64,000 bases of DNA from Flectobacillus major DSM 103 (GTDB lineage Bacteria; Bacteroidota; Bacteroidia; Cytophagales; Spirosomataceae), in contig NZ_KE386491.1 of the NCBI RefSeq assembly GCF_000427405.1, forward strand, positions 727,001 to 791,000, given 5' to 3'. This document shows, piece after piece, positions 50,193 to 58,651 of this stretch; position 1 is the first letter of the stretch, and each line of letters opens with the position of its first letter. The position numbers were made by a program, and so were the translations under genes. The notes beneath the pieces were generated by a model. It did not search any database. It saw only the letters and a program-made list of their open reading frames with translations, and had not been told where the DNA came from.

Positions 50193-51422
50193 ATGAAATT
50201 AAACATTACCACCAAAATTCTTTTAGGTTTTGCACTGGGGGTTATTATTGGACAAGTACTCAACACAACGATGAGTCCAGAAGCAGCGGCTGCAATTTCT
50301 TCAAAATTTCAAATTCTTAGTAAAGTATTCCTAAAGCTTATCAAAATGATTGTGGGGCCATTGGTGTTTTGTACATTGGTGGTAGGTATTGCTAAATTAG
50401 GAGACTTTAAAGTGGTAGGACGAATTGGGGTCAAAACACTTTTATATTTTTATTTTGCAACAATTTTATCATTGATTGTTGGAATGGTTGTTGTAAATGT
50501 AACTCGCCCAGGAGAGGTACAGCAATGGCCTCGCCCAGCTTCAGGAACAGATACAGGTATTACAGGAGGCAAAATGAAAAGTATGGAAGACTTTATTCTT
50601 CATATTTTTCCAGATAGTCTTTTTAAAGCTCTTGCCGAAAACGAGATATTACAAATTGTAGTATTTTCTATCTTTTTTGGTATTGCTTTAGGTTCTATTG
50701 GCGACAAAGGCAAAATAATCATCAAAGCTATTGATGCTTTGGCCGAAGCCGTATTTAAAGTAGTTGGTTATGTAATGGAGCTAGCACCATTTGGTGTGTT
50801 AGGGGCTATGACAGCCGTAGTTGCTAGCAAAGGCTTGGGAATCTTGATAAGTTATGCTTATTTGATGTTATGTTTCTTTGGGGGATTACTTTTCTTCATC
50901 TTTGTGGTACTTTGGGCTATTTGTGCTGTCATGAAAATTCCATATTGGAAATTGATGGCTGAAATTAAAGATGCTTTGATATTGTCTTTTAGTACGGCAA
51001 GTTCGGAGGCATCATTTCCTCAGACTATTGCGGCTCTTGAGCGTTTTGGATGTTCGCAGCGTATAATCGGCTTTGTATTGCCATTGGGATATAGCTTCAA
51101 CCTTGATGGCTCGATGATGTACATGACTTTTGCTACAGGCTTTATTGCCCAAGCTTACGGTGTACCTTTGTCGTTAGAGCAGCAAATTACGATGTTGCTT
51201 ACCTTGATGATTACCTCAAAAGGAATTGCAGGTGTACCACGTGCCTCATTAGTAGTAATAGCTGGTACATTGGCCATGTTTGATTTACCTACCGAAGGTA
51301 TTGCATTGATTTTGGGTGTTGACCCATTCTTAGACATGGGGCGTTCGGCTACTTCAGTGGCGGGCAATGCTGTTGCCACGTGTGTGATTTCAAAGTTTGA
51401 AGGTGAACTACAGAATGTTTAG
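50193..51422 (+). CDS. Dicarboxylate/amino acid:cation symporter (DAACS family)
   Basis: The 409-residue inner-membrane protein has eight helices and two hairpin loops, as in GltPh. Visible motifs are FLKLIKMIVGPLVFCTLVVG, the serine-rich hairpin FSTASSEASFPQT, PLGYSFNLDGSMMYM with the NxDG-type substrate and Na site, and ILGVDPFLDMGRSATSVAGN near the C-terminus with the DxxxRS/TxxN substrate contacts. It imports glutamate, aspartate or C4-dicarboxylates with Na or protons. The preserved Asp and Arg of the last motif favour an acidic substrate. It is transcribed alone, converging with the LolE-like gene across repeat copy C. Confidence 0.95.
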   Translation: MKLNITTKILLGFALGVIIGQVLNTTMSPEAAAAISSKFQILSKVFLKLIKMIVGPLVFCTLVVGIAKLGDFKVVGRIGVKTLLYFYFATILSLIVGMVVVNVTRPGEVQQWPRPASGTDTGITGGKMKSMEDFILHIFPDSLFKALAENEILQIVVFSIFFGIALGSIGDKGKIIIKAIDALAEAVFKVVGYVMELAPFGVLGAMTAVVASKGLGILISYAYLMLCFFGGLLFFIFVVLWAICAVMKIPYWKLMAEIKDALILSFSTASSEASFPQTIAALERFGCSQRIIGFVLPLGYSFNLDGSMMYMTFATGFIAQAYGVPLSLEQQITMLLTLMITSKGIAGVPRASLVVIAGTLAMFDLPTEGIALILGVDPFLDMGRSATSVAGNAVATCVISKFEGELQNV

Positions 51423-51487
51423 GATAAGTAATAGTGCTGATTTTTGAAAATAAATAACAAGTTGTCAGTTTGTTGTTTTTCTGAAAT

Positions 51488-51735
51488 GGCACTTGATTAA
51501 ATATTTAGGTAATATTAAAAAACTCACTATTAGGGTTTGTTGAGATTTATAAGGTCGTCAAGAGAACAGGCTTATCAATTGCTCAAATGATAGAAAAATA
51601 GTAACTATTCATGCAAAAGGCGTTCGAAAAACTAATTTCGAACGCCTTTTGTATGTTAAATGTTAGGGTAACGCATCTTTAGCCACAAAGCATCTTCCAA
51701 AATAATCACCATTCACTAAATTTGAGATGACTCAT
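51488..51735. repeat. Intergenic repeat copy C, long form
   Basis: The right terminal repeat AATTTGAGATGACTCAT is well kept and is the inverse of the left end of copy B; the left end here is decayed. From AGGTAATATTAAAA (51507) through AGAACAGGCTTAT and TTGCTCAAATGATAGAAA to CATTCACTAAATTTGAGATG it aligns with copy B over about 225 bp. The hairpin (51615-51629 with 51636-51650) has loop AACTAA, identical to copy A. It lies between convergent genes, with no coding potential. Taken together, the three copies form a small non-autonomous element family. Confidence 0.7.
51615..51650. terminator. Hairpin of repeat copy C between convergent genes
   Basis: A perfect 15-bp stem AAAAGGCGTTCGAAA / TTTCGAACGCCTTTT around loop AACTAA. 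It can end both the symporter and the LolE-like transcripts. Confidence 0.65.
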
Positions 51736-51756
51736 GTTTGCAGTACTAGTCGTTAA

Positions 51757-52971
51757 TTACTGTTTTTCGACAGCTCGTTGTGCTGGAAAATATGACGCAC
51801 ATAAAGTCATAAAAATAACAACAACAGCCGTAAAGAAAAAGTCGGATGGGTGCATTTTGATAGGGTAAGCGTCTACCAATGAACCAATAATCCCCATTGA
51901 AATAAAGCCATAGATTTGTTGTAACCAACAAATCAAAAAACCTAGAATCAAGCCCGTAAATGCTCCACTAAGAGCTACAATAGCTCCTTCATATAGAAAA
52001 ATCTTCTTGATTGCTCCAGTGGCAGCTCCCATGGCTATCAGCGTTTTTACATCAGGTTTTTTCTCGATAGCCAACATCGACAACGAGAAGAATATATTAA
52101 AGCTTGCTATACCGATAATGAACGACAAGGTTAGAAATACAAATAGCTTTTCAATTTTGATAGCTCTGAGTAAGCTCGCGTGTTGTTCGTCCTGATTTTG
52201 TACCAAAAAACCTTTTCCAAGTATCTCTTTGAGTTGCTCTTGTACAGATGCAATTTGTGTAGGATTTTTGACTTGGATTTCCAACGAAGTACGTTTATTA
52301 CCATATTCAAATAGCTCTTGGGCAAACTCTAATGGTACAAAAGCGTAGTTGTTGTCGTAGTCTTGTTCAATAGCAAAAATTCCTGAAGGCAATACATTGA
52401 GGCGATTGAAAGCGTCGGTAGAATGAAAATCAAGGGTTTTGGAATGTGTATTGCGTGGATACCACGCTTCGATAGGAACAAAGAATGCATCGAGGTCGAT
52501 TCCTAAGGTAAAGGCTATGCCTGAGCCAACAATGGCATAGTTGAGTCCTGTGCCTCCAAGCTTTGGCACACCATCAATCAAGCTTTTTTTTAGGCGTTCT
52601 TGTTTCAAGAAATTCTCATCGACCCCCTTGAGGGTTACTACCATCTGAGCATCTTTGTACCTAAGCAAGGCGCTTTCCTGAATAACCTGCGTAATGCTGG
52701 TAATACCTTCTATTTTTTGTAGTTTCTGTAGAAAAGCTTCGTTACAAGCAAAGTTTTTCCCTTTTACCGCACTTACTTTTAGTTCGGCATCAAAACTTTT
52801 GAATAGCCCTTTCTGAAACTCCTCTAAACCATTAAATACTGATAATACAATCACCAAGGCCATAGTTCCGATACAAACGCCTAGCATTGAAATAAAAGAG
52901 ATAAGGGAAATAAAAGAAGTTTTTTTTCGGGCGAAAAAATATCTTTTGGCAATAAAGAAAGGCAAATTCAT
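51757..52971 (-). CDS. LolE/LolC-like ABC transporter permease (FtsX family)
   Basis: The 404-residue inner-membrane protein has one N-terminal helix (FISLISFISMLGVCIGTMALVI), a large periplasmic MacB_PCD domain (about residues 50-260) and three C-terminal helices with the FtsX core (FIIGIASFNIFFSLSMLAIEKKPDVKTLIAMGAA). This is the layout of LolC/E permeases that lift lipoproteins from the inner membrane. The ATPase is not adjacent. It follows rbfA on the same strand, an order I recall from other Bacteroidetes genomes, but a 255-bp gap with a hairpin separates them. Substrate assignment is by family. Confidence 0.88.
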   Translation of the reverse strand: MNLPFFIAKRYFFARKKTSFISLISFISMLGVCIGTMALVIVLSVFNGLEEFQKGLFKSFDAELKVSAVKGKNFACNEAFLQKLQKIEGITSITQVIQESALLRYKDAQMVVTLKGVDENFLKQERLKKSLIDGVPKLGGTGLNYAIVGSGIAFTLGIDLDAFFVPIEAWYPRNTHSKTLDFHSTDAFNRLNVLPSGIFAIEQDYDNNYAFVPLEFAQELFEYGNKRTSLEIQVKNPTQIASVQEQLKEILGKGFLVQNQDEQHASLLRAIKIEKLFVFLTLSFIIGIASFNIFFSLSMLAIEKKPDVKTLIAMGAATGAIKKIFLYEGAIVALSGAFTGLILGFLICWLQQIYGFISMGIIGSLVDAYPIKMHPSDFFFTAVVVIFMTLCASYFPAQRAVEKQ

Positions 52972-53174
52972 GATAAAAGAGTCATTGAGCTAATAGTGAA
53001 CTAGAGGGTCTATTTAGTAGTTGTACTGAGTTTCGAGAATAAATGCTTGATTTTTAGGTAGTCATCTAATCTTAATATATTTACTCAGGAGAGTATTGGG
53101 CATACCCATAATCGTAATGGTATTCAATCAATAATGCTATAAGCTACCTTTAGTATTCCAGCGTTCGAGCAACC

Positions 53175-53220
53175 TCCTTGGAGGTATTCTTAATCCAATA
53201 ATTTAGAATACCTCCAAGGA
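53175..53220 (-). terminator. Hairpin between rbfA and the LolE-like gene
   Basis: A perfect 16-bp stem (TCCTTGGAGGTATTCT and its complement, 14-base loop) just 7 bp past the rbfA stop codon on the minus strand. It probably ends the rbfA transcript, so the permease gene likely has its own promoter. Confidence 0.65.
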
Positions 53221-53226
53221 AAATCA

Positions 53227-53607
53227 CTAATCTTCGATTTCTTCACCCTCTTTCAAAGGCGGAATATCTAATTGTGAAATAAGTACATCCATTTTGGCGG
53301 CATATTCGGCGGTATCGTCTACGTAAAATTCCAATTCAGGAACGATACGTGCTTGATGGCGAATTTTATGTCCCAAAATCCCCCTAATTTGTTTGGTTTT
53401 TACTCGTACATCATGAAGCAACCCCTCTTTATCGTTGGTGAGCATAAAGCTAAGATAAATACGTGCAATGGCTAAGTCAGGTGAAATTTTTACATCTGTA
53501 ATAGTTATAAAAGCACTCCCGAAGGTACTACGCATATCTTTTTGAAAAATCTCGCTTAAATCTTTTTGAATGAGTCGAGCAAATTTTTGTTGTCTTTTCG
53601 AATCCAT
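53227..53607 (-). CDS. rbfA: 30S ribosome-binding factor RbfA
   Basis: RbfA binds the immature 30S subunit and helps 16S rRNA 5'-end maturation, also in the cold. The 126-residue protein shows SKRQQKFARLIQKDLSEIFQ at the N-terminus, the KH-like core VTDVKISPDLAIARIYLSFM and GHKIRHQARIVPELEFYVDD, all typical. The short acidic C-terminal tail is common in the family. It is divergent from the GT-C-like gene and read toward the LolE-like gene. Confidence 0.95.
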   Translation of the reverse strand: MDSKRQQKFARLIQKDLSEIFQKDMRSTFGSAFITITDVKISPDLAIARIYLSFMLTNDKEGLLHDVRVKTKQIRGILGHKIRHQARIVPELEFYVDDTAEYAAKMDVLISQLDIPPLKEGEEIED

Positions 53608-53860
53608 TTCCGCTGGTCGTTATCTGTTTTTCATAAAAAGCGAGTCATCTTTGACAAGGCTGTTTATGATTGTTTCTCTAATAATAATGCAAATTTCGGG
53701 AATTTAATTCGATTAAGCGTAATTTCGTGTCAAATACCTTACGGATATTGACCGAAACAGCCTCGGCGAGTATTATCGGGAGGTATAATGATACTTATTT
53801 TTTCTGATTGCTTTGTATCTTTAGGGTTTTATCCCTGCTAATGACTAAAAAGGAGTTCAA

Positions 53861-55258
53861 ATGTTAAGTTTTTTTAGAGTTAATGCCCTATATCAAATTT
53901 TCAGTTTGCTTATAATTCTGATAATCTGTAGAATACCAAGCTATATGTTTGGGTTACCAAACTTGATTCCAGAACTGCAATGGATGTTGGTAGGCGAGCA
54001 AATCAACAAAGGCTTTGTGATTTATTCAGATATTTGGGATAATACCGCTCCTTTATCGGCAATGGTATACGCTGGCATAGATAGTGTCGTGGGGCGTTCA
54101 CAATCGAGCTATCAGGCCTTGGCGTTGTTGGTAGCAGCCTTTCAGGTAATATATTTTAATGTTATTATCAACAATCGTGATATTTTCCCCAAACGAACCT
54201 ATTTGCCAGGCTTATTATATGCTATTTTCTTGAATATTTCCTTTGATTGCTGTACACTTTCGCCAGTACTAATGGGAACTACTTTTGTATTATTGGCATT
54301 TGGTACAATCGTCAAGCAAATTAATCGCCTCGAAGCCACCGATGAAGTATTTGAAATTGGCTTTTTAATAGGAATAGCGACACTCTTTTACCCACCAGCG
54401 TGTGTATTTATTATTTGGGCAATAGCCTCTTTATTGTTTTTTAGTGGAGCTACACTTCGCCAACATTCTTTGGCTATTTTCGGATTTTTGTTTCCTTTAT
54501 TTCTAACAGGTCTTTTCTTTTATTTGGATGGTACATACGACGATTTTTCTCGAAACTTTATTTCTTCGGTACTTCAAATTAGACAGTATAACCTCAATGA
54601 TTTTAGAACATTATTAGTAACCTTATTTTTGCCTTTTACTTTTGGTGTTTTGGGTTTTTTGCGGTTGGTTAATGCAACGGGTTTTGTCAACTTTCAATTA
54701 CGTTGCCAGCAAGTAATGATGCTTTGGGCCTTGGCGGGCGTATTGTCGGTAGGTTTGATGCCCTTTTTGGCACCCATGCAGTTTATTATATTTGTACCAG
54801 CATTGGCTTTTTTTGCTGTTAACTTTTTTAATAGCTTCAAAAAAGGCTGGCTTGCCGAGCTTACTTTTATGGTTTCGTTGGGCATAATGGCCTATTTGTA
54901 TTATCAAGGTGCGTATGGTGGCGACGAGTCGTTTGCAAAGCTAAATAGCCTGAAACTAAAACGAAAAGAAGATTTGCAGATAAAAAATAAAAAGGTGTTG
55001 GTATTGGGCAATGGTATGGAAGAATACCTCGATAATTATGCCGCTACGCCGTATTTGAACTGGAATTTGGCCAAATACGAACTAGAACACCTCGATAATT
55101 ATGATAATGTAATTAGTATTTTACGCAATTTTGAAAAAGATACTCCCGAGGTGATTATCGACAAAGTCAATCTTGTTCCCAAGCTTTTTAAGCGTATTCC
55201 AGCGTTGGCAAGGCGTTATACCGAGCAGTCGAAAGGTGTTTATGTAAGAATTTCTTAG
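53861..55258 (+). CDS. Polytopic membrane protein resembling GT-C glycosyltransferases
   Basis: The 465-residue protein has about ten hydrophobic helices, then a soluble C-terminal part of about 100 residues. Near residue 55 it reads NKGFVIYSDIWDNTAPLSAM, which strongly recalls the first periplasmic loop of GT39/ArnT-type GT-C enzymes (usual form YRDIWDNKPPL) and supplies a likely catalytic Asp. The C-terminal part (KKVLVLGNGMEEYLDNYAAT) looks like a Rossmann-type or peripheral segment. If the match holds, it would move a sugar from a polyprenyl phosphate to an acceptor outside the cytoplasm. I cannot name the family with certainty. Confidence 0.65.
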   Translation: MLSFFRVNALYQIFSLLIILIICRIPSYMFGLPNLIPELQWMLVGEQINKGFVIYSDIWDNTAPLSAMVYAGIDSVVGRSQSSYQALALLVAAFQVIYFNVIINNRDIFPKRTYLPGLLYAIFLNISFDCCTLSPVLMGTTFVLLAFGTIVKQINRLEATDEVFEIGFLIGIATLFYPPACVFIIWAIASLLFFSGATLRQHSLAIFGFLFPLFLTGLFFYLDGTYDDFSRNFISSVLQIRQYNLNDFRTLLVTLFLPFTFGVLGFLRLVNATGFVNFQLRCQQVMMLWALAGVLSVGLMPFLAPMQFIIFVPALAFFAVNFFNSFKKGWLAELTFMVSLGIMAYLYYQGAYGGDESFAKLNSLKLKRKEDLQIKNKKVLVLGNGMEEYLDNYAATPYLNWNLAKYELEHLDNYDNVISILRNFEKDTPEVIIDKVNLVPKLFKRIPALARRYTEQSKGVYVRIS

Positions 55259-55260
55259 TG

Positions 55261-55299
55261 AAAAAGGCTATCGAAAACCAGATTTTCGATAGCCTTTTT
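55261..55299. terminator. Bidirectional terminator between the GT-C-like gene and rpiB
   Basis: A perfect 17-bp stem (AAAAAGGCTATCGAAAA and its complement, loop CCAGA) with A-run and T-run at the ends, so it works in both directions. It starts 2 bp after the plus-strand stop and ends 3 bp before the rpiB stop. Confidence 0.9.
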
Positions 55300-55302
55300 A
55301 GA

Positions 55303-55737
55303 TTAACAAGGAATCTTGTTGACACGCAATTGGTGTCGTCCTCCTTCAAATTCTGTAGTCAAAAATGTATTTACAATCTCGATGGCTTCTTCCAAGCTGA
55401 CAAATCTTGCAGGAACACAAACCACATTGGCATCGTTGTGAAGGCGTACCAAAGTAGCAACTTCGGTATTCCATGCCAAACCTGCACGTACACCTTGGTG
55501 TTTGTTGGCTGTAATAGCAACGCCATTGGCACTACCGCACAGCAATACTCCTAAGTCAAATTCTTTATTTTCTACAGCCAAGGCAACAGGGTGTGCAAAG
55601 TCTGGGTAGTCGCAAGAGGCATTACTATATGGACCAAAGTCTTTTACATCATAACCTGCTGATGATAAATACTTTATGATTTCGGCTTTGTATTCAAAAC
55701 CTGCGTGGTCACCTCCGATGGCAATTTTTTTGGACAT
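55303..55737 (-). CDS. rpiB: Ribose 5-phosphate isomerase B
   Basis: RpiB interconverts ribose 5-phosphate and ribulose 5-phosphate in the pentose phosphate pathway. The 144-residue protein has KIAIGGDHAGFEYKAEIIKY, DYPDFAHPVALAVE, the active-site Cys segment GVLLCGSANGVAITANKHQG and RAGLAWNTEVATLVRLHNDA, all conserved in the RpiB/LacAB family. It stands alone, convergent with the GT-C-like gene and divergent from the LOG-family gene. Confidence 0.95.
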   Translation of the reverse strand: MSKKIAIGGDHAGFEYKAEIIKYLSSAGYDVKDFGPYSNASCDYPDFAHPVALAVENKEFDLGVLLCGSANGVAITANKHQGVRAGLAWNTEVATLVRLHNDANVVCVPARFVSLEEAIEIVNTFLTTEFEGGRHQLRVNKIPC

Positions 55738-55871
55738 TTTTGTAAAAAAAACAGTGAATGTGTAACAAAAAATAAATTTTTTACGTTTAGCTTTTTTGGT
55801 GCTTACTTACAAAGGTACAGACCAAATACAATAATCACATTATTTTGCAACGATAAAAACCAGAAAAAGCT

Positions 55872-56603
55872 ATGACAGAAAGAGAAACTGAGAAGCTGTT
55901 GAACGAAGAAGAGAAAATTAAAAGAGCTTTTGTAGACCATACTTGGGCTGAAGTACGTTCGGAGGAATCGTGGAGAGTATTCAAAATTATGTCGGAGTTT
56001 GTGGAGGGTATCGACAAGATGGCCAAAATTGGCCCATGTGTTTCGATATTCGGGTCGGCTCGTACCAAGCCCGATAACCCTTATTATCAAATGGCCGAAG
56101 AAATTGCTGCCAAATTGGTACGTCACGGATACGGTGTGATTACTGGCGGTGGGCCGGGTATTATGGAAGCTGGTAACAAAGGAGCAAAACTACAAGGTGG
56201 TAAATCTGTAGGCTTAAATATCGAGCTACCTTTTGAGCAGCATCCTAACCCGTATATAGATAGCGATAAAAGTATCAATTTTGATTTCTTTTTTGTACGA
56301 AAAGTAATGTTTGTAAAATACTCGCAAGGCTTTATTATTATGCCTGGGGGCTTTGGTACACTAGACGAAATGTTTGAATCATTGACATTGATTCAGACTC
56401 ATAAAATAGGCCGTTTTCCTGTTGTATTGGTTGGTAAAGAATACTGGGGGGGCTTGCTCGACTGGATAAAAACGACGATGGTGAACTCGGGAAATATCAA
56501 GCCCGACGACCTCGATTTGTTGTCGTTGGTAGACAACCCAACCGACGCAGTACGGGTTATTGATGATTTTTATGCCAAATATCTTTTGAAACCAAATTTC
56601 TAA
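55872..56603 (+). CDS. LOG-family Rossmann protein (TIGR00730, cytokinin-type nucleotide phosphoribohydrolase)
   Basis: The 243-residue protein has the LOG signatures VSIFGSARTKPDNPYY, GYGVITGGGPGIMEAGNKGA and MPGGFGTLDEMFESLTLIQT, the PGGxGTxxE motif carrying the catalytic Glu. Family enzymes split nucleotide 5'-monophosphates at the N-glycosidic bond, releasing ribose 5-phosphate. The N-terminal 50 residues form a helical extension usual in the longer subgroup. Divergent rpiB uses ribose 5-phosphate, which makes a metabolic link attractive but unproved. Confidence 0.9.
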   Translation: MTERETEKLLNEEEKIKRAFVDHTWAEVRSEESWRVFKIMSEFVEGIDKMAKIGPCVSIFGSARTKPDNPYYQMAEEIAAKLVRHGYGVITGGGPGIMEAGNKGAKLQGGKSVGLNIELPFEQHPNPYIDSDKSINFDFFFVRKVMFVKYSQGFIIMPGGFGTLDEMFESLTLIQTHKIGRFPVVLVGKEYWGGLLDWIKTTMVNSGNIKPDDLDLLSLVDNPTDAVRVIDDFYAKYLLKPNF

Positions 56604-56631
56604 GATAGGTTTGAAAAGTAAAAGAGAAAAC

Positions 56632-56667
56632 AAAAATCCCCAAGTATTTATACACTTGGGGATTTTT
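56632..56667. terminator. Bidirectional terminator between the LOG-family and polX genes
   Basis: A perfect 14-bp stem (AAAAATCCCCAAGT / ACTTGGGGATTTTT, 8-base loop) ends 2 bp before the polX stop codon and 64 bp after the LOG-family stop. Confidence 0.85.
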
Positions 56668-56669
56668 GT

Positions 56670-58355
56670 TTATTTTCTTTTTTCTAAAAAAGCCTCTATT
56701 TCGGTTAGGCTTAGGGCGTTGAAGGTCATATTGGTTGTAAGCCCACCTTTTCGGGCATTGGCTACTCCGTAGTGCATATCAAAATAACCTTCTTTTTCAT
56801 GTGCATCGGGATTGATAGATAGCATCACATTTTTTTCTAAGGCATACTGAATCCATCGCCAATCTAAATCCAAGCGATAAGGGCTTGCATTGATTTCAAT
56901 TACTACGCCGTTGGCAGCACAAGCATCTATCATTTTGCGGTGGTCGACAGGGTAGCCAGCTCTTGATAAAAGTAGCCGCCCCGTCGGGTGTCCTAATATT
57001 GTAGTATAGGGATTTTCGATAGCCTTTAATAAGCGAGACATGGCTTTTTCTTCGGTCATTTTTAGGTTTTGATGTATCGATGCTACAATATAATCAAAGC
57101 TTTTCAGTATATCGTCGCTGTAGTCTAGCGAGCCATCCCCCAAAATATCCGACTCAATTCCTTTCAGGATTTTAAAAGGCTTGGGGTTAGTAGAAGCAAA
57201 CAATACATTTAGTTTGTCTATTTCTGCATGTTGCTCCCAAACACGTTCTTCCGAAAGTCCACGTGCATAAGAGGCTGTTTTGGAGTGGTCGGCTATGCCA
57301 AGGTATTCAAAGCCTAATTCCTGACAATAATGAGCCATTTCCGACAGAGTATTCTTGCCGTCGGAATAGGTAGAGTGATTATGCAAAATACCTTTGAGGG
57401 CATCCCATGTAACCAAATCGCTATTGCTATGTTGCTGAACCCATTCAAACTCAAAAGTACCTTCACGCATTTCGGGAATAATATAAGGGATATTTACTTG
57501 AGCATAAATGGCTTCTTCCGATTCAAACGAGCGTTGTTGTACCTCTTTGTACAGATGGTGCTGTGCCAAATGCTGTGGCGAAGCACTATAAACAAAACAC
57601 TGATTGATGAATTTTTCGGGGCTACAAATGAGTATTTCGAGGGGAATTTGTTTACCTTCTAAAGTACCTCGCCAAACAAAAGGAGATGAGTTTTTCTCGT
57701 TTTGGTGCAATTGTTCATGAGTATTTAGGGCTTGCTGGACTTCCCAAGGGCTATGATGCCCAACTACTAGTTGAATCGTATGAATAACCTCGTTTTTGCG
57801 TCGTACATCGCCTACGATAGCAGTTTGTGGAAACTGAGGTTCTAGCAAATCTAGTAGAAATTCGGCTATTTCTTCACCTTTTTCCATGCGTAATTTACCC
57901 GAATTAGCTTGGTTGTACAAAATAGACTGTTTGATACTTTCCTGAATTTTGTCGCCAAAACCTTTCAACTTGGCAACTTCGCCATTTTCGCAAGCTAACA
58001 ACAATTCGCGGGTATCGGTAATACCTAGTTCTGTCCAGATACTACGAATTTTTTTAGGGCCAATACCTTTAATTTGAAACATTTCCAGAATTCCCTCTGG
58101 CGTTTTGGTCAAAAGCTCTTGAAATTCCTGTAAATTTCCTGTAGTTCTTATTTCTTCTATTTTGTTGGCAGTACTTTTGCCTACGCCCGAAATAGCTGCA
58201 ATTGCTGCTACCGAAAGTTGAAGTAAATCTTCGGTGGTTTTGTCTAAAGAACGAACTGCAAAATTGAGATTTTTAATTTTAAATTCATTCTCGTCATGAA
58301 GTTCAAGCAACTTGGCCGTGAGCTCTAGTATATCGATAATATCTTGATTGGTCAT
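56670..58355 (-). CDS. polX: PolX-like protein: HhH region, degenerate polymerase domain, intact PHP nuclease domain
   Basis: The 561-residue protein has the PolX order: helix-hairpin-helix motifs (near residues 56-60, 97-100 and 132-134), a Pol-beta-like palm and a C-terminal PHP domain from about residue 323. PHP ligands are intact (ILHNHSTYSDG, GIADHS, ESDIL, LGHPTGR, INPDAH), so 3'-5' exonuclease or phosphoesterase activity is likely. In the palm, the expected GSxRR...GDIDIL reads VGDVRRKNEVIHTIQLVVG (residues 181-199), with Thr and Gln where two catalytic Asp belong; the third Asp site reads QIPLEIL. Polymerase activity is therefore doubtful. The start at 58355 begins the family domain; 30 codons upstream are unrelated. 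Confidence 0.88.
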   Translation of the reverse strand: MTNQDIIDILELTAKLLELHDENEFKIKNLNFAVRSLDKTTEDLLQLSVAAIAAISGVGKSTANKIEEIRTTGNLQEFQELLTKTPEGILEMFQIKGIGPKKIRSIWTELGITDTRELLLACENGEVAKLKGFGDKIQESIKQSILYNQANSGKLRMEKGEEIAEFLLDLLEPQFPQTAIVGDVRRKNEVIHTIQLVVGHHSPWEVQQALNTHEQLHQNEKNSSPFVWRGTLEGKQIPLEILICSPEKFINQCFVYSASPQHLAQHHLYKEVQQRSFESEEAIYAQVNIPYIIPEMREGTFEFEWVQQHSNSDLVTWDALKGILHNHSTYSDGKNTLSEMAHYCQELGFEYLGIADHSKTASYARGLSEERVWEQHAEIDKLNVLFASTNPKPFKILKGIESDILGDGSLDYSDDILKSFDYIVASIHQNLKMTEEKAMSRLLKAIENPYTTILGHPTGRLLLSRAGYPVDHRKMIDACAANGVVIEINASPYRLDLDWRWIQYALEKNVMLSINPDAHEKEGYFDMHYGVANARKGGLTTNMTFNALSLTEIEAFLEKRK

Positions 58356-58510
58356 GCTGATTTTTGTTATATATACAACCTGAATCGACAATATGAGCCA
58401 TAAAAAGTCATGTTTTATGGATATAGGGCAAGATTCAGCAGGCAAATTTCAGCAATTTGCATCAGCTTTACACAATATTGGAGCGATAATAATTTTGGCA
58501 ATGCACCTAG

Positions 58511-58549
58511 TAAGGTCCAGCCACCCAATAAAATTGTGACTGGACCTTA
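58511..58549 (-). terminator. Hairpin downstream of the oxidase gene (minus strand)
   Basis: The stem TAAGGTCCAG / CTGGACCTTA with further weak inner pairing, about 100 bp past the oxidase stop codon. Confidence 0.5.
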
Positions 58550-58651
58550 TCTTAACATTTTATCAATGAGGCGGTGTTTAAGATAAGATAAATTAGGCAG
58601 TTTTATAAATTTTAAGTTGGCAAGTTACTAAATTCCTTGCAGGAATTTGTA

